Shown here one piece after another: positions 1 through 7,748 of a DNA stretch of 64,000 nt; the first letter of the stretch is position 1, and the number at the start of each line of letters is the position of its first letter. The stretch comes from Dyadobacter sp. 3J3 (GTDB taxonomy: Bacteria > Bacteroidota > Bacteroidia > Cytophagales > Spirosomataceae): positions 1 through 64,000 of the forward strand of contig NZ_VTOL01000018.1 in the NCBI RefSeq assembly GCF_009801115.1, written 5' to 3'. The translations under genes and the position numbers were made by a program. The notes beneath the pieces were generated by a model. It did no database searches and was not told the origin of the DNA. It saw nothing but the letters and a program-made list of their open reading frames with translations.

Positions 1-80
1 TTGGTAAGATTCATGATTATTTCTGTTATATATTTGAATGTGAGATACTTAAATATACAAAGAATGTAGAATCTTACCAA
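1..80. repeat. 12-bp inverted repeat with 56-nt spacer
   Basis: TTGGTAAGATTC at 1-12 is an exact reverse complement of GAATCTTACCAA at 69-80. The pair may extend beyond the left window edge. The enclosed 56 nt are AT-rich with no open frame. It could be the end of a small non-coding mobile element or a long hairpin; the sequence does not decide. Confidence 0.5.
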
Positions 81-123
81 TTTTAAACTCTATTTTTCCT
101 GCCAATTATTAATCGAACTCAGG

Positions 124-167
124 TTATAAGGTATTTTAATATGTCTCAAAATTAAAATACCTTATAA
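124..167. terminator. Strong hairpin, terminator of the minus-strand pair at 207-1842
   Basis: Two perfect 17-nt arms (124-140 and 151-167) around a 10-nt loop lie about 40 bp past the stop codon of the minus-strand gene ending at 207. The arms are AT-rich, beginning TTATAAGGTATT. The position and perfect stem fit a transcription terminator for the two-gene unit; no matching gene lies on the left side within the window. Confidence 0.65.
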
Positions 168-206
168 AATTACAGGGAACACCAGCTTTCTGACAAGAAA
201 TGAAAC

Positions 207-1061
207 CTACCGAAGCCTTGTTATAACCAGATGTGCAGAAACAGGATTTGTTCCGCCGGCAAGCGGGGTAATTGTCAATGCGGAAAAGCTTGAAGACGAG
301 TTTCTTAATTGCAGAGTAGAAAATCCGGAAGTTTCAACAAGGGACATTCCTACAATTTGCGAAGATCCCGCAGCCCTGCCCACAACAGTATACGCCAAAT
401 CTGTCCCGTCGATATTTAAAACAAGCTGACCCGCTTCTATAACACTCACCTGAAATGAAATCTGATAAACGCCAGGAGCCGCCAGAAGAAAACTACCAGC
501 GCCAATACGTTGAATTTCCCCGGTAACAATAGCGGTCCCAGGAAATAATATTGCGTTACCCGGGCTAACAGTAGCTGCGTTATCCGGAGGAGACAGAGCG
601 TAGAAATCTGCAAATGCAAGGGCTCCGGCCGTTACTGCACTTGTTGCTGACTTTGCATGCAGCGCATACGGAACACTCAGAAGCTCACTGGTTCCGGAAA
701 TTGTATAACTGGTTCCTCCCGCAGGGTCTGTTTCAATCTTAATAAAATAGGGCCCGTTTGCCCAGTTAATGGATGCAAATACGCCGCTTACAACAGAGCC
801 GGTACCAACGGATAAAGTTACCAGTCCATTAGCATTGGTGCCAGGGGTATGGGTTTCCACAAAAACGGCCGTTCCGCTGACCGAACCCTGCAGAATGCTC
901 ACCTTCATACCAACTGCATGGCTGACCACCAAATCGCCTGCCCCATCCCTGATCACGGCCTGATAACTCATTTTTTCGGGAGCCTGAGCATAGGCAGTCA
1001 AACCAATGAATAATATGATCCAAGATAAAATTGCACCCGTTTTACGTACCGTTGCGGTCAT
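207..1061 (-). CDS. Secreted protein with Bacteroidota N-terminal domain and BclA/C1q-like C-terminal domain
   Basis: A 284-aa exported protein. Residues 1-26 form a signal peptide ending in AYAQ. Residues about 28-140 (starting APEKMSYQAVIRDGAG) are the N-terminal module common in secreted Bacteroidota surface proteins, which often precedes trimeric or tail-fibre-like domains. Residues about 148-284 (FADFYALSPPDNAATVSPG ... AYTVVGRAAGSSQIVG ... PVSAHLVIT) closely resemble the C-terminal TNF/C1q-like trimerisation domain of Bacillus exosporium protein BclA. No collagen-like repeats link the two. It follows the T9SS-tailed gene at 1066-1842 with a 4-bp gap, so the two are probably co-transcribed. 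The role is likely surface attachment or structure; the ligand is unknown. Confidence 0.75.
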   Translation of the reverse strand: MTATVRKTGAILSWIILFIGLTAYAQAPEKMSYQAVIRDGAGDLVVSHAVGMKVSILQGSVSGTAVFVETHTPGTNANGLVTLSVGTGSVVSGVFASINWANGPYFIKIETDPAGGTSYTISGTSELLSVPYALHAKSATSAVTAGALAFADFYALSPPDNAATVSPGNAILFPGTAIVTGEIQRIGAGSFLLAAPGVYQISFQVSVIEAGQLVLNIDGTDLAYTVVGRAAGSSQIVGMSLVETSGFSTLQLRNSSSSFSALTITPLAGGTNPVSAHLVITRLR

Positions 1062-1065
1062 AGAT

Positions 1066-1842
1066 TTAGTTTTTTATAATCTTAAATTGTTGTATTTCAG
1101 TTTCACCAGCGATGCGGATCACATAAGCGGCTGGCGAAAGCCCGCTCATATTTATTTTATTTTCTGTTTCTGAAAGTTTACTTTCTCGCACAAGTTTTCC
1201 AGTTAAATCAAATATCTGATACGACCGTATTTCATTTTTAACGGAGCTCACATACAAGTAGCTTTGAACAGGATTAGGATATGCAACGGTGTTTGTAATA
1301 TTATTGATCCTTACCGCCTTGATTGTGGAATAGGCGAAAGTTTGATCCAGATCGGTTTGTTTGAGCCTGTAATAACTAACGCCGGGATATGGGAAAGGAT
1401 CCGTCCAATTGTATTTTTTCAGTGTTTTGCTGTTGGCATCAACATCCACCTGGGCTGCTTCGGCAAATGTAATACCATTGACGCTCCTTTCAACGGTAAA
1501 AAAATCATTATTGATTTCAGAAGTTGTTTCCCAGCTAATAAGTACCTTCGGGCCATTTTCAGACACCATAGGTAAAGCCTCAAAAGAAACCAGAGTGACT
1601 GGCAGCGGAGCACTGTCAAAAGGCTGCTGCACACCCTGGCTGACCTTGCCGTTTGATACTGCAACACTGGTGTAAAAAATCTGTCCTAAGGAGTAACTCA
1701 CCGAGCCCCCGCTTCCAGTTGCATTACCACCAGACGAAACATTAGCCTGCTGGGCCACAGAAGATTGAAAGAAAAATACCAGTAGCAGACCAAAGCAATA
1801 TGCAGACAAGCCATGATAGGATGAGGTGCTCTTGGTTTCCAA
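1066..1842 (-). CDS. T9SS type A sorting domain-containing protein
   Basis: A 258-aa secreted protein. It has a hydrophobic signal segment at residues 13-30 ending VAQ. A middle region contains the PLPVTLVSFEA linker and a fibronectin-like stretch (SWETTSEINNDFFTVERS) typical of Bacteroidota outer-surface proteins. A C-terminal type IX secretion sorting domain begins near AYPNPVQSYLYV and ends IQQFKIIKN. Family knowledge says the tail directs export through the type IX system and attachment to the cell surface. The short N-terminal segment before the linker has no fold I recognise. It is the first gene of a two-gene unit with the BclA-like protein. Confidence 0.8.
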   Translation of the reverse strand: METKSTSSYHGLSAYCFGLLLVFFFQSSVAQQANVSSGGNATGSGGSVSYSLGQIFYTSVAVSNGKVSQGVQQPFDSAPLPVTLVSFEALPMVSENGPKVLISWETTSEINNDFFTVERSVNGITFAEAAQVDVDANSKTLKKYNWTDPFPYPGVSYYRLKQTDLDQTFAYSTIKAVRINNITNTVAYPNPVQSYLYVSSVKNEIRSYQIFDLTGKLVRESKLSETENKINMSGLSPAAYVIRIAGETEIQQFKIIKN

Positions 1843-2077
1843 TTTTTAAGGTTTAGGTTTTAATTTGTAATAGTAGTGAATTTAATTTAAATGATAGAAA
1901 AAATTCTATACTTTGTCTTGGCAAGTAAGTTCTAAAAAACCATCCCGTCACCCATTACCTTATTCTCAGACAATTATTATATTTTAAAATGATTTGTGAT
2001 AATTTACAGAACCATTTTAATAATGAAATACGGGTATTAAATTGACCAGTTCCATCCCATAAAAAAATGCTTAACAA

Positions 2078-3190
2078 ATGATATCAGATCCAAAGAGTAA
2101 TGATGCAGAATTAACTATGATTGTAGTTGACCAGATATCGGCTATGATCGCATATTGGGATAAAGAACTTATGTGTCAATTTGCAAATGCACCCTATCTC
2201 AAATGGTTTGGTAAGAAAAAAGAGGACATGGTTGGCAGGATTACAATCAGAGAACTTTTGGGGCCCAAACTTTATGAGATGAACCTCCCATACATTCAAG
2301 CTGTCCTGAACGGCAAAGTACAAACTTTCGAAAGGGAAATAACACTTCCAAATGGTGATAAAAGATTTACGCTCGCTAATTATTTTCCTGACATTGAAAA
2401 CGGAGAAGTGAAAGGATTCTTTGTTCAGGTTGCAGATATCCATGATTTGAAATTGCTAGAGAAAGACCTGACGCTATCAAATCAAATCGTTAGCGATCAA
2501 AACAAGAGGCTTCATAATTTCGCTAATATTGTCTCTCACAATCTCAAATCTTATTCATCAAACCTGGCTTCACTACTTCAGATGCTTCACTCGGCTGAAT
2601 CTGAAGAGGAAAAAAATGAAATTATTCGTTATTTAACGGATCTTTCAAATGGCTTTTCCGGTACTGTAAACCACCTCACAGAGATTGTCAGCGTGCAGAA
2701 TCTCCGTGACAAGGATCATGTAGCTTGTAACTTATTAAGTTTTATTAATAAGATTATTGAAATACTTAAAATTCAAATTGAAAACAGCGGCGCAGTTATT
2801 CGTCATAATATAAACCCGGAACTGATCCTTCATACAAATCCTATCTACCTGGAAAGCATCATACTAAATTTATTAACAAATGCCTTAAAATATCGCCATC
2901 CGGGACGGCCGCCATTGATTGAGTTAAATGCCCGCACCGAAAGACAACAAATTGTTTTCCAGGTAAAAGACAATGGACTTGGCATTGATTTGAAAAAATA
3001 TGGTACTCATCTTTTTGAAATGAACCAAACATTCCATGGGAATCAGGATGCAAACGGAATTGGGCTGTATATAACCAAATATCAGATCGAGTCGCTCGGA
3101 GGTTTTATTGAGGTGGCAAGTGAAGTAGATGCCGGGTCAACGTTCTCGGTTTACTTCAAAGGCTATGAAGCCGGTGTGACGACAGAATAG
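2078..3190 (+). CDS. PAS domain sensor histidine kinase
   Basis: A 370-aa soluble histidine kinase without membrane segments. A PAS domain covers about residues 12-125, including a PAC-like end (FFVQVADIHDLK). A dimerisation/phosphoacceptor segment follows around residue 154 (FANIVSHNLKSYSSNL; the H of SHN is the likely phosphorylation site). The ATPase domain spans about 225-365, with N-box LLTNALKYRHPG and G-boxes DNGLGIDLKKYG and GIGLYITK. No response regulator is adjacent, so it is an orphan and its signal is unknown. A small GC-rich hairpin with a T-run follows the stop codon. Confidence 0.85.
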   Translation: MISDPKSNDAELTMIVVDQISAMIAYWDKELMCQFANAPYLKWFGKKKEDMVGRITIRELLGPKLYEMNLPYIQAVLNGKVQTFEREITLPNGDKRFTLANYFPDIENGEVKGFFVQVADIHDLKLLEKDLTLSNQIVSDQNKRLHNFANIVSHNLKSYSSNLASLLQMLHSAESEEEKNEIIRYLTDLSNGFSGTVNHLTEIVSVQNLRDKDHVACNLLSFINKIIEILKIQIENSGAVIRHNINPELILHTNPIYLESIILNLLTNALKYRHPGRPPLIELNARTERQQIVFQVKDNGLGIDLKKYGTHLFEMNQTFHGNQDANGIGLYITKYQIESLGGFIEVASEVDAGSTFSVYFKGYEAGVTTE

Positions 3191-3203
3191 CGCAGTGAGC
3201 TTG

Positions 3204-3221
3204 ACCGGCGGCCGGTTTTTC
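3204..3221 (+). terminator. Rho-independent terminator after the PAS kinase
   Basis: ACCGG-CGG-CCGGT hairpin (3204-3216) followed directly by TTTTCT, 14 bp past the kinase stop codon. The stem is short but GC-rich and the T-run is on the + strand. Confidence 0.6.
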
Positions 3222-3397
3222 TAAAAGTGCTGAATAGATCTTTCAACGGAATTTTTTATCTGGTCTATATATTCACGCTGGGTTTAAACGCTGCCTTTCC
3301 CGCAACTGTATTTGATGGCAACAACACTCCTCCGAATGCAAAAATAGGACAGGAAATCATATCTTCACAGCCAATTACAGGTTGCTCCGGTCTTATT

Positions 3398-3643
3398 TTA
3401 AACGATCTCGATCATTTTTTCACTGTAATACTGTGCGTGTCCATCCGACCAGTTTAACAATGCCCGCCAATATCCCTTTTCAAGTTTCTCTGTCGAAACG
3501 ACATGTCTGGGTAGTTTTCCCGGCTGAATAGGTATCGTTACATTTTCTGCTCCGGAGGCTATTCTGGTAAAGACAATTTCTGCTTTCCAGAAATACAAAG
3601 GCAGTACAAAAGCAACTTGATGGGCGACGGGCTGGTAGGTCAT
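3398..3643 (-). CDS. Small protein resembling the C-terminal part of FixH
   Basis: An 81-aa frame. The C-terminal half (KLEKGYWRALLNWSDGHAQYYSE) resembles the end of FixH-type proteins from cbb3 oxidase clusters, which finish with a strand pattern like KGxYRxRxxWxxxGxxYYxE. The usual FixH N-terminal membrane helix and the first ~60 residues are absent, and no ccoNOP or ccoG genes are nearby, so this is either a truncated remnant or an unrelated small protein. Recognition is from memory and tentative. A competing + strand frame at 3227-3457 looks less gene-like. Confidence 0.35.
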   Translation of the reverse strand: MTYQPVAHQVAFVLPLYFWKAEIVFTRIASGAENVTIPIQPGKLPRHVVSTEKLEKGYWRALLNWSDGHAQYYSEKMIEIV

Positions 3644-3886
3644 GGCTTCAATATTTTATAGTGGATTTCGGATAAAATCTTTTCTATAAAATTAAGTCGG
3701 GCACAGCGAAAATAGTATGAGCTTTATCAGCTGTTTAACATATTCTCATTTCCTTTTAGACCGTATGAGAATCATTTCTCTTAAATACGCGGTTAAAATC
3801 TTGAATATTTTAGAGGTTCAACATCTGTTCTACGGTCACCAGAATCCTGCTTCGCCTGCGTGAACAGGTATTGAACCGGCAGCCTG

Positions 3887-4888
3887 TTAAAGAATAATCT
3901 GTCTCATATATTCTTTCATTAGAAGAAGATATTTCCGGGTAAATTCCAACTCTCCCTTTTCTCCCGATTCCATAACACGCAAAGCGTGTACTTTCGCACG
4001 GACGTTGGCCCTTGCCAGTTTATAGTAAATAAACAGCGCGTTATCTCCGGCAGTCTGAAAACAAGGAAGCAGATCAACATACTGATTGACAAATATTTCC
4101 GACAAAGAAAACTGACCATAAAATTCAAGATCCATACAGAGAAAAGCAATTTCGTTCAGTACATCAATTTGCCGGTAACGGTCATTAAATTCGATACAAT
4201 CAAAAATGACCGGCTCGCGGTAGAGAAAAACATTACCGCTGTGAAGGTCCCCATGAACATCCCGTTGAAAACCCAGACGAATCCTTTCCCTGAACCGTTT
4301 GATGTGAAGTAAAAGAAAAGCTTTGCTAAACGACACTGCCAAGTCTATAATTTCCGCAAATTCCATTCCCAATTCTTTTAAAACAACCGGATGAATACTT
4401 TTGAGATCATCAAAAGTATCTGACACCTCAGTCAGATCGAAAGGCTTCTTAACGATTTTTGCCTTTTGATGGAAGCTTGAAACCTGCCTCGCCAAAGCGA
4501 GCATATGACTGGTCTCCACATTTCCTTTTTGAAGGAGCTTGTCCATTCGTTTTGCACTTTTCATCTTCTTCATCCTGACGGCATAATCCACAACCCGCCC
4601 CTTTCCGACACCAAGTTTCCAGTCACCGTCTTTTTCACGGACAGGAATTACATCAAGATAAATCTGCGAAAAACGCTGGTTTAAAAGCAGCTCTTTTTCA
4701 CAGAATTTTTTCCGTTGCCCAAGTCTCGAAAAATCAAGAAAACTAAGTTTTACCGGTTTTTTTATTTTAAAAGCATAATCATGCGTGAAGAGAACCCAGG
4801 AAATATGGGTCTCTTCCAAGTGGCCGTCCATTCGGTCACCATTGTAACTTCCATTTTCTGCCAGTACGACAATTTCTGAGTCATTCAT
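3887..4888 (-). CDS. Aminoglycoside phosphotransferase-family kinase
   Basis: A 333-aa protein kinase-like-fold enzyme. The start chosen is the ATG at 4888 (MNDSEIVVLAENG), because the longer frame to 4984 runs deep inside the upstream AAA kinase gene; with this start the two overlap by only 8 bp. A lysine-containing nucleotide-binding strand is seen at HDYAFKIKKPV. The catalytic loop is DVHGDLHSGNVF and the metal-binding motif is VIFDCIEFND. In many bacteria this module is fused N-terminal to an AAA kinase in a single protein; here the two are separate genes in the reverse order. The substrate is unknown; antibiotic resistance is not implied. Confidence 0.8.
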   Translation of the reverse strand: MNDSEIVVLAENGSYNGDRMDGHLEETHISWVLFTHDYAFKIKKPVKLSFLDFSRLGQRKKFCEKELLLNQRFSQIYLDVIPVREKDGDWKLGVGKGRVVDYAVRMKKMKSAKRMDKLLQKGNVETSHMLALARQVSSFHQKAKIVKKPFDLTEVSDTFDDLKSIHPVVLKELGMEFAEIIDLAVSFSKAFLLLHIKRFRERIRLGFQRDVHGDLHSGNVFLYREPVIFDCIEFNDRYRQIDVLNEIAFLCMDLEFYGQFSLSEIFVNQYVDLLPCFQTAGDNALFIYYKLARANVRAKVHALRVMESGEKGELEFTRKYLLLMKEYMRQIIL

Positions 4889-5381
4889 GGATTTTATAAA
4901 TGTAATCCGACGCCAATTGTAACATTGCCTCAATATTATTTTTTTCGGATTGAAGAACCAGGTGCGGCATATCCATTTTTTCAAACTCTTCCTTCATACG
5001 CGTGTAAACGCCAAGGTCTGCCTCGCTAAGCTCCCTGGGTTTACTAAGCCTTTCCCTGATTAAATACGTATCCGCCACAACCAAAATTACATATAACGGC
5101 GTTTGATGCATATTGGCGAGTTCCATAAAAAGATCTCGCATGGTATGATGATAAAAGGTCGCGTCTACAACCACATGCCGGCCTTTGTTCACAGCCTTGG
5201 CTGTTTGATCTGACATAGCCAGATAAATAGAAAGCTTGTCCTTTAATGAATATTTACCTAAAGCGTTTTTATCCAGCCTTAGCTGATCGCTGCTTAAATA
5301 AGTTGCACCAAGCTGTTTAGCAAACCGGGAGGCGAAATAGCTCTTGCCCGATCCGGGAAGTCCTGAAACGATGATGATCAT
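4881..5381 (-). CDS. AAA-family P-loop kinase
   Basis: A 166-aa P-loop kinase. The Walker A motif is GLPGSGKSYFA near residues 7-17, followed by the LSSDQLR substrate-side loop and VVVDATFYH (zeta-toxin/T4 polynucleotide kinase-like lid region). It is upstream of and overlaps the phosphotransferase gene by 8 bp, so the two products are almost certainly made together. Homologous fused proteins place this domain after the phosphotransferase. The phosphorylated substrate is not known. Confidence 0.8.
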   Translation of the reverse strand: MIIIVSGLPGSGKSYFASRFAKQLGATYLSSDQLRLDKNALGKYSLKDKLSIYLAMSDQTAKAVNKGRHVVVDATFYHHTMRDLFMELANMHQTPLYVILVVADTYLIRERLSKPRELSEADLGVYTRMKEEFEKMDMPHLVLQSEKNNIEAMLQLASDYIYKIHE

Positions 5382-5528
5382 ATGACGGGAATTTACATTC
5401 TTTATTCAAAGCGAAAACAGATCTAAGCACTCGTCCATCAACGAAGCTTTTCCTGCAATTTTTTGTGAAGTTCCAGACCGGTTTTCAACATATCTGTTTT
5501 AAATAGGAGTTAATTTATCAAAACGCTG

Positions 5529-6395
5529 CTAACGCATGTTGGAAGGAAAAATAATTAAAGGCAGTTTTTGAGTTTCCACAAGATCGTTTGCAGTACTTTG
5601 GCGTAACATTCTGATCAGCAAAGAATCCTGCTGATGTAAAAGACCAAGCAGATCTGCTTTTTTTTCCGTACATAACTTTATTATTCTGGATACCACTTCT
5701 TTTCCATGGACCTCAGTATGTTGTAATTCCGGATAACGTAAATCTTCCAGCATGTTCATAAAAATTTTTCTATCCTTCATTTCTGAACTTTCACTTTCGC
5801 CAAAAGGCTCAACATGAATAATTTCCAATTCAAAATAAAGGAGCCTGGCAAGACGTGCCAGATAACTGACAGCCTTGATATCAGAAACGTTGAAATCGGT
5901 AGCAAAAAACACTTTACTTATCTTGGTTAACTGAGCTCCCGGGGGAATGATGATGACCGGACGGGTTGCGTGCGCCATAACGGATTTGGTAGCGCTGCCA
6001 AATAAAATGTGATCAAAGCCGGTGTCGTTACTGCTTCCCATAATAACAAGCTCAATATCCTGATGCGTGATAATATCTTTCACATTTTCGGCAAGGCCGC
6101 CCTGAACAGATTTAACCGTTACATCCGGGCGCCATATTTCACCCGGCAAAAGACTGTGGATGGATTCCGAAAGCTCCATTGCTATTTTATTGAGCTGAGT
6201 CACGCTTTCCTTCTCCCACCAGCTTTCGTCTTCTCCAATCCACGGACCTGCACCGTAGAAGGGCGTGACAGGAATTGTCTGATAGCTATTAAAAAGCAGA
6301 ATATCGGCGTGAAGTTTCTCTGCCAGCAAAACAGCTGTCTGGGTCAGATTGGTGACGTTTTCTGAGAGGTCTGTGAGAACAAGAATCTTTTTCAT
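5529..6395 (-). CDS. Universal stress protein, tandem UspA domains
   Basis: A 288-aa protein with two UspA domains. Domain 1 (about 1-145) carries the ATP-binding signature VIMGSSNDTGFDHILFGSAT. Domain 2 (about 150-288) starts KISKVFFATDFNVSD, and its nucleotide loop is degenerate. Tandem Usp proteins in Bacteroidota bind ATP/AMP and respond to starvation or low oxygen. It lies 40 bp upstream of the end of the SDR gene at 6436-7185 in the same direction, so they may share a transcript. Confidence 0.85.
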   Translation of the reverse strand: MKKILVLTDLSENVTNLTQTAVLLAEKLHADILLFNSYQTIPVTPFYGAGPWIGEDESWWEKESVTQLNKIAMELSESIHSLLPGEIWRPDVTVKSVQGGLAENVKDIITHQDIELVIMGSSNDTGFDHILFGSATKSVMAHATRPVIIIPPGAQLTKISKVFFATDFNVSDIKAVSYLARLARLLYFELEIIHVEPFGESESSEMKDRKIFMNMLEDLRYPELQHTEVHGKEVVSRIIKLCTEKKADLLGLLHQQDSLLIRMLRQSTANDLVETQKLPLIIFPSNMR

Positions 6396-6435
6396 GGATT
6401 TGTTTTTAGATTAAATGAAGTTGTACCGGCGGCTA

Positions 6436-7185
6436 TTACTGGGCAAGATATCCTCCGTCAACAGGGTAATAGGATCCGGTAACAAAGGACGCTTTTTCGC
6501 TGCTGAGCCATAAAACCAGTTCAGCCACTTCCTCCGGCTGGCCTAAGCGGCCAATGGGATGCCTGGTGATCAGCCAATCAATTGCGTCCGGACCCATATC
6601 TTTTAAAAGCGGCGTCTGAATGAAAGCAGGGCCGACAGCATTTGCGCGAATACCTTTCATCGCATATTCCAGCGCTATGTTTTTGGTCAGTCCCACCACA
6701 CCGTGCTTGGCTGCAACGTATGCAGGACTATTGGCAAAACCCACGCTTCCCAGGATGGAAGCCATGTTCACAATAGCTCCCCCACCCGCTTTAATCATTT
6801 CAGGTATTTGATAACGCATCCCGTAAAAGACGCCGGAAAGATTAACAGCAATTACCTTGTCCCAACTTTCAACAGGATATTCTCCGGTGGGAGCTGACGC
6901 GCCTCCAATCCCGGCATTATTGCAAGCAATATGTAAGGCCCCGTATTTTACGATAGTTTCTGCCACTAACTTTTCGTTATCCTGTGCATTTGATACATCA
7001 GCCTTAAAAAAAATAGCTTCACCACCTTTTTCACGGATAAGATCAACTGTTTCTAAACCATCAGCCTCCTGAATATCAGACACCACTACTTTGGCTCCTT
7101 CCATCGCATACAGCAAAGCAACACTGCGGCCGATTCCAGAGCCGGCTCCGGTAACAATAGCAACTTTATCTTTTAATAAATTCAT
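6436..7185 (-). CDS. SDR family oxidoreductase (glucose 1-dehydrogenase-like)
   Basis: A 249-aa classical short-chain dehydrogenase. The cofactor motif is TGAGSGIGRS (about residues 12-21), the structural motif is NNAGIGG, the catalytic tetrad is N/S/Y/K with YVAAKHGVVG, and the C-terminal part is VTGSYYPVDGGYLAQ. The acidic residue after strand 2 (VVVSDIQEADG) suggests NAD over NADP. The substrate cannot be told from sequence. Confidence 0.85.
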   Translation of the reverse strand: MNLLKDKVAIVTGAGSGIGRSVALLYAMEGAKVVVSDIQEADGLETVDLIREKGGEAIFFKADVSNAQDNEKLVAETIVKYGALHIACNNAGIGGASAPTGEYPVESWDKVIAVNLSGVFYGMRYQIPEMIKAGGGAIVNMASILGSVGFANSPAYVAAKHGVVGLTKNIALEYAMKGIRANAVGPAFIQTPLLKDMGPDAIDWLITRHPIGRLGQPEEVAELVLWLSSEKASFVTGSYYPVDGGYLAQ

Positions 7186-7680
7186 CTTTTCTTTGATTTG
7201 AGATACTTATTTTCGCATAAAAATTTAATGGTTTCAGTCATTAAACTTTATTGTAAGTTCCCTGTATTTACACTTTTTAAAAATGATATAAAACATAAAA
7301 AGATATGACCCTATCTCATAAAATTCTGTTTATGCCAAGCATCAGAACAAAACCTGATCACTGAATTAAATGGGATTCCGTATTGGCTTGTAATCACATA
7401 AAGGCCAGGAAACCCTGAGGATGTAATGTTTTTTGTTGAAAGCAAAAAATAATAAGCAGTCTGGGTTTCACACATGCTACACATTTGCCCTAATCTTCCC
7501 TTCGCCTCGGCCCTGATCCGGACTTAATACTCAGAAATTTGGGATACATATTTACCGCGTGCCATTTTATGGGTTATTTCATTTCCTCCACCCAGCGCAC
7601 TCAATATTTCAATTTTTTAATTATAAAATTATAGTTCCAGAAGCGGGTATTAAAAAATATAAATAATTTGAGTTTATTAT
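7186..7680. other. Non-coding region between divergent SDR and TonB receptor genes
   Basis: About 500 bp without a convincing gene. It carries a short hairpin, TTTAATG (7227-7233) against CATTAAA, just upstream of the SDR gene. Nothing else is recognised before the TonB receptor promoter at its right end. Confidence 0.5.
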
Positions 7681-7710
7681 TTTGTATTGGTCTAAATAAG
7701 AATACTTTTG
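7681..7710 (+). promoter_or_regulatory. Bacteroidota-type promoter of the TonB receptor gene
   Basis: TTTG at 7681-7684 and TACTTTTG at 7703-7710, 18 bp apart, match the Bacteroidota -33 TTTG / -7 TAnnTTTG consensus. The start codon is 38 bp downstream. A half palindrome TTTAGAAAATA follows at about 7730 but has no second arm. Confidence 0.5.
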
Positions 7711-7748
7711 CTTTCTCATTTAGAAAATACTCATCAAAATAAAGAATA

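Noticed and set aside
3227..3457. 76-aa + strand frame after the PAS kinase
   Set aside because: Starts past the terminator, overlaps the FixH-like frame, and looks unlike any protein family.
7725..7745. TTTAGAAAATA half-site before the TonB receptor start as another copy of the TetR operator
   Set aside because: Only one arm is present; the second arm is unrelated, and such a half-site is common in AT-rich DNA.
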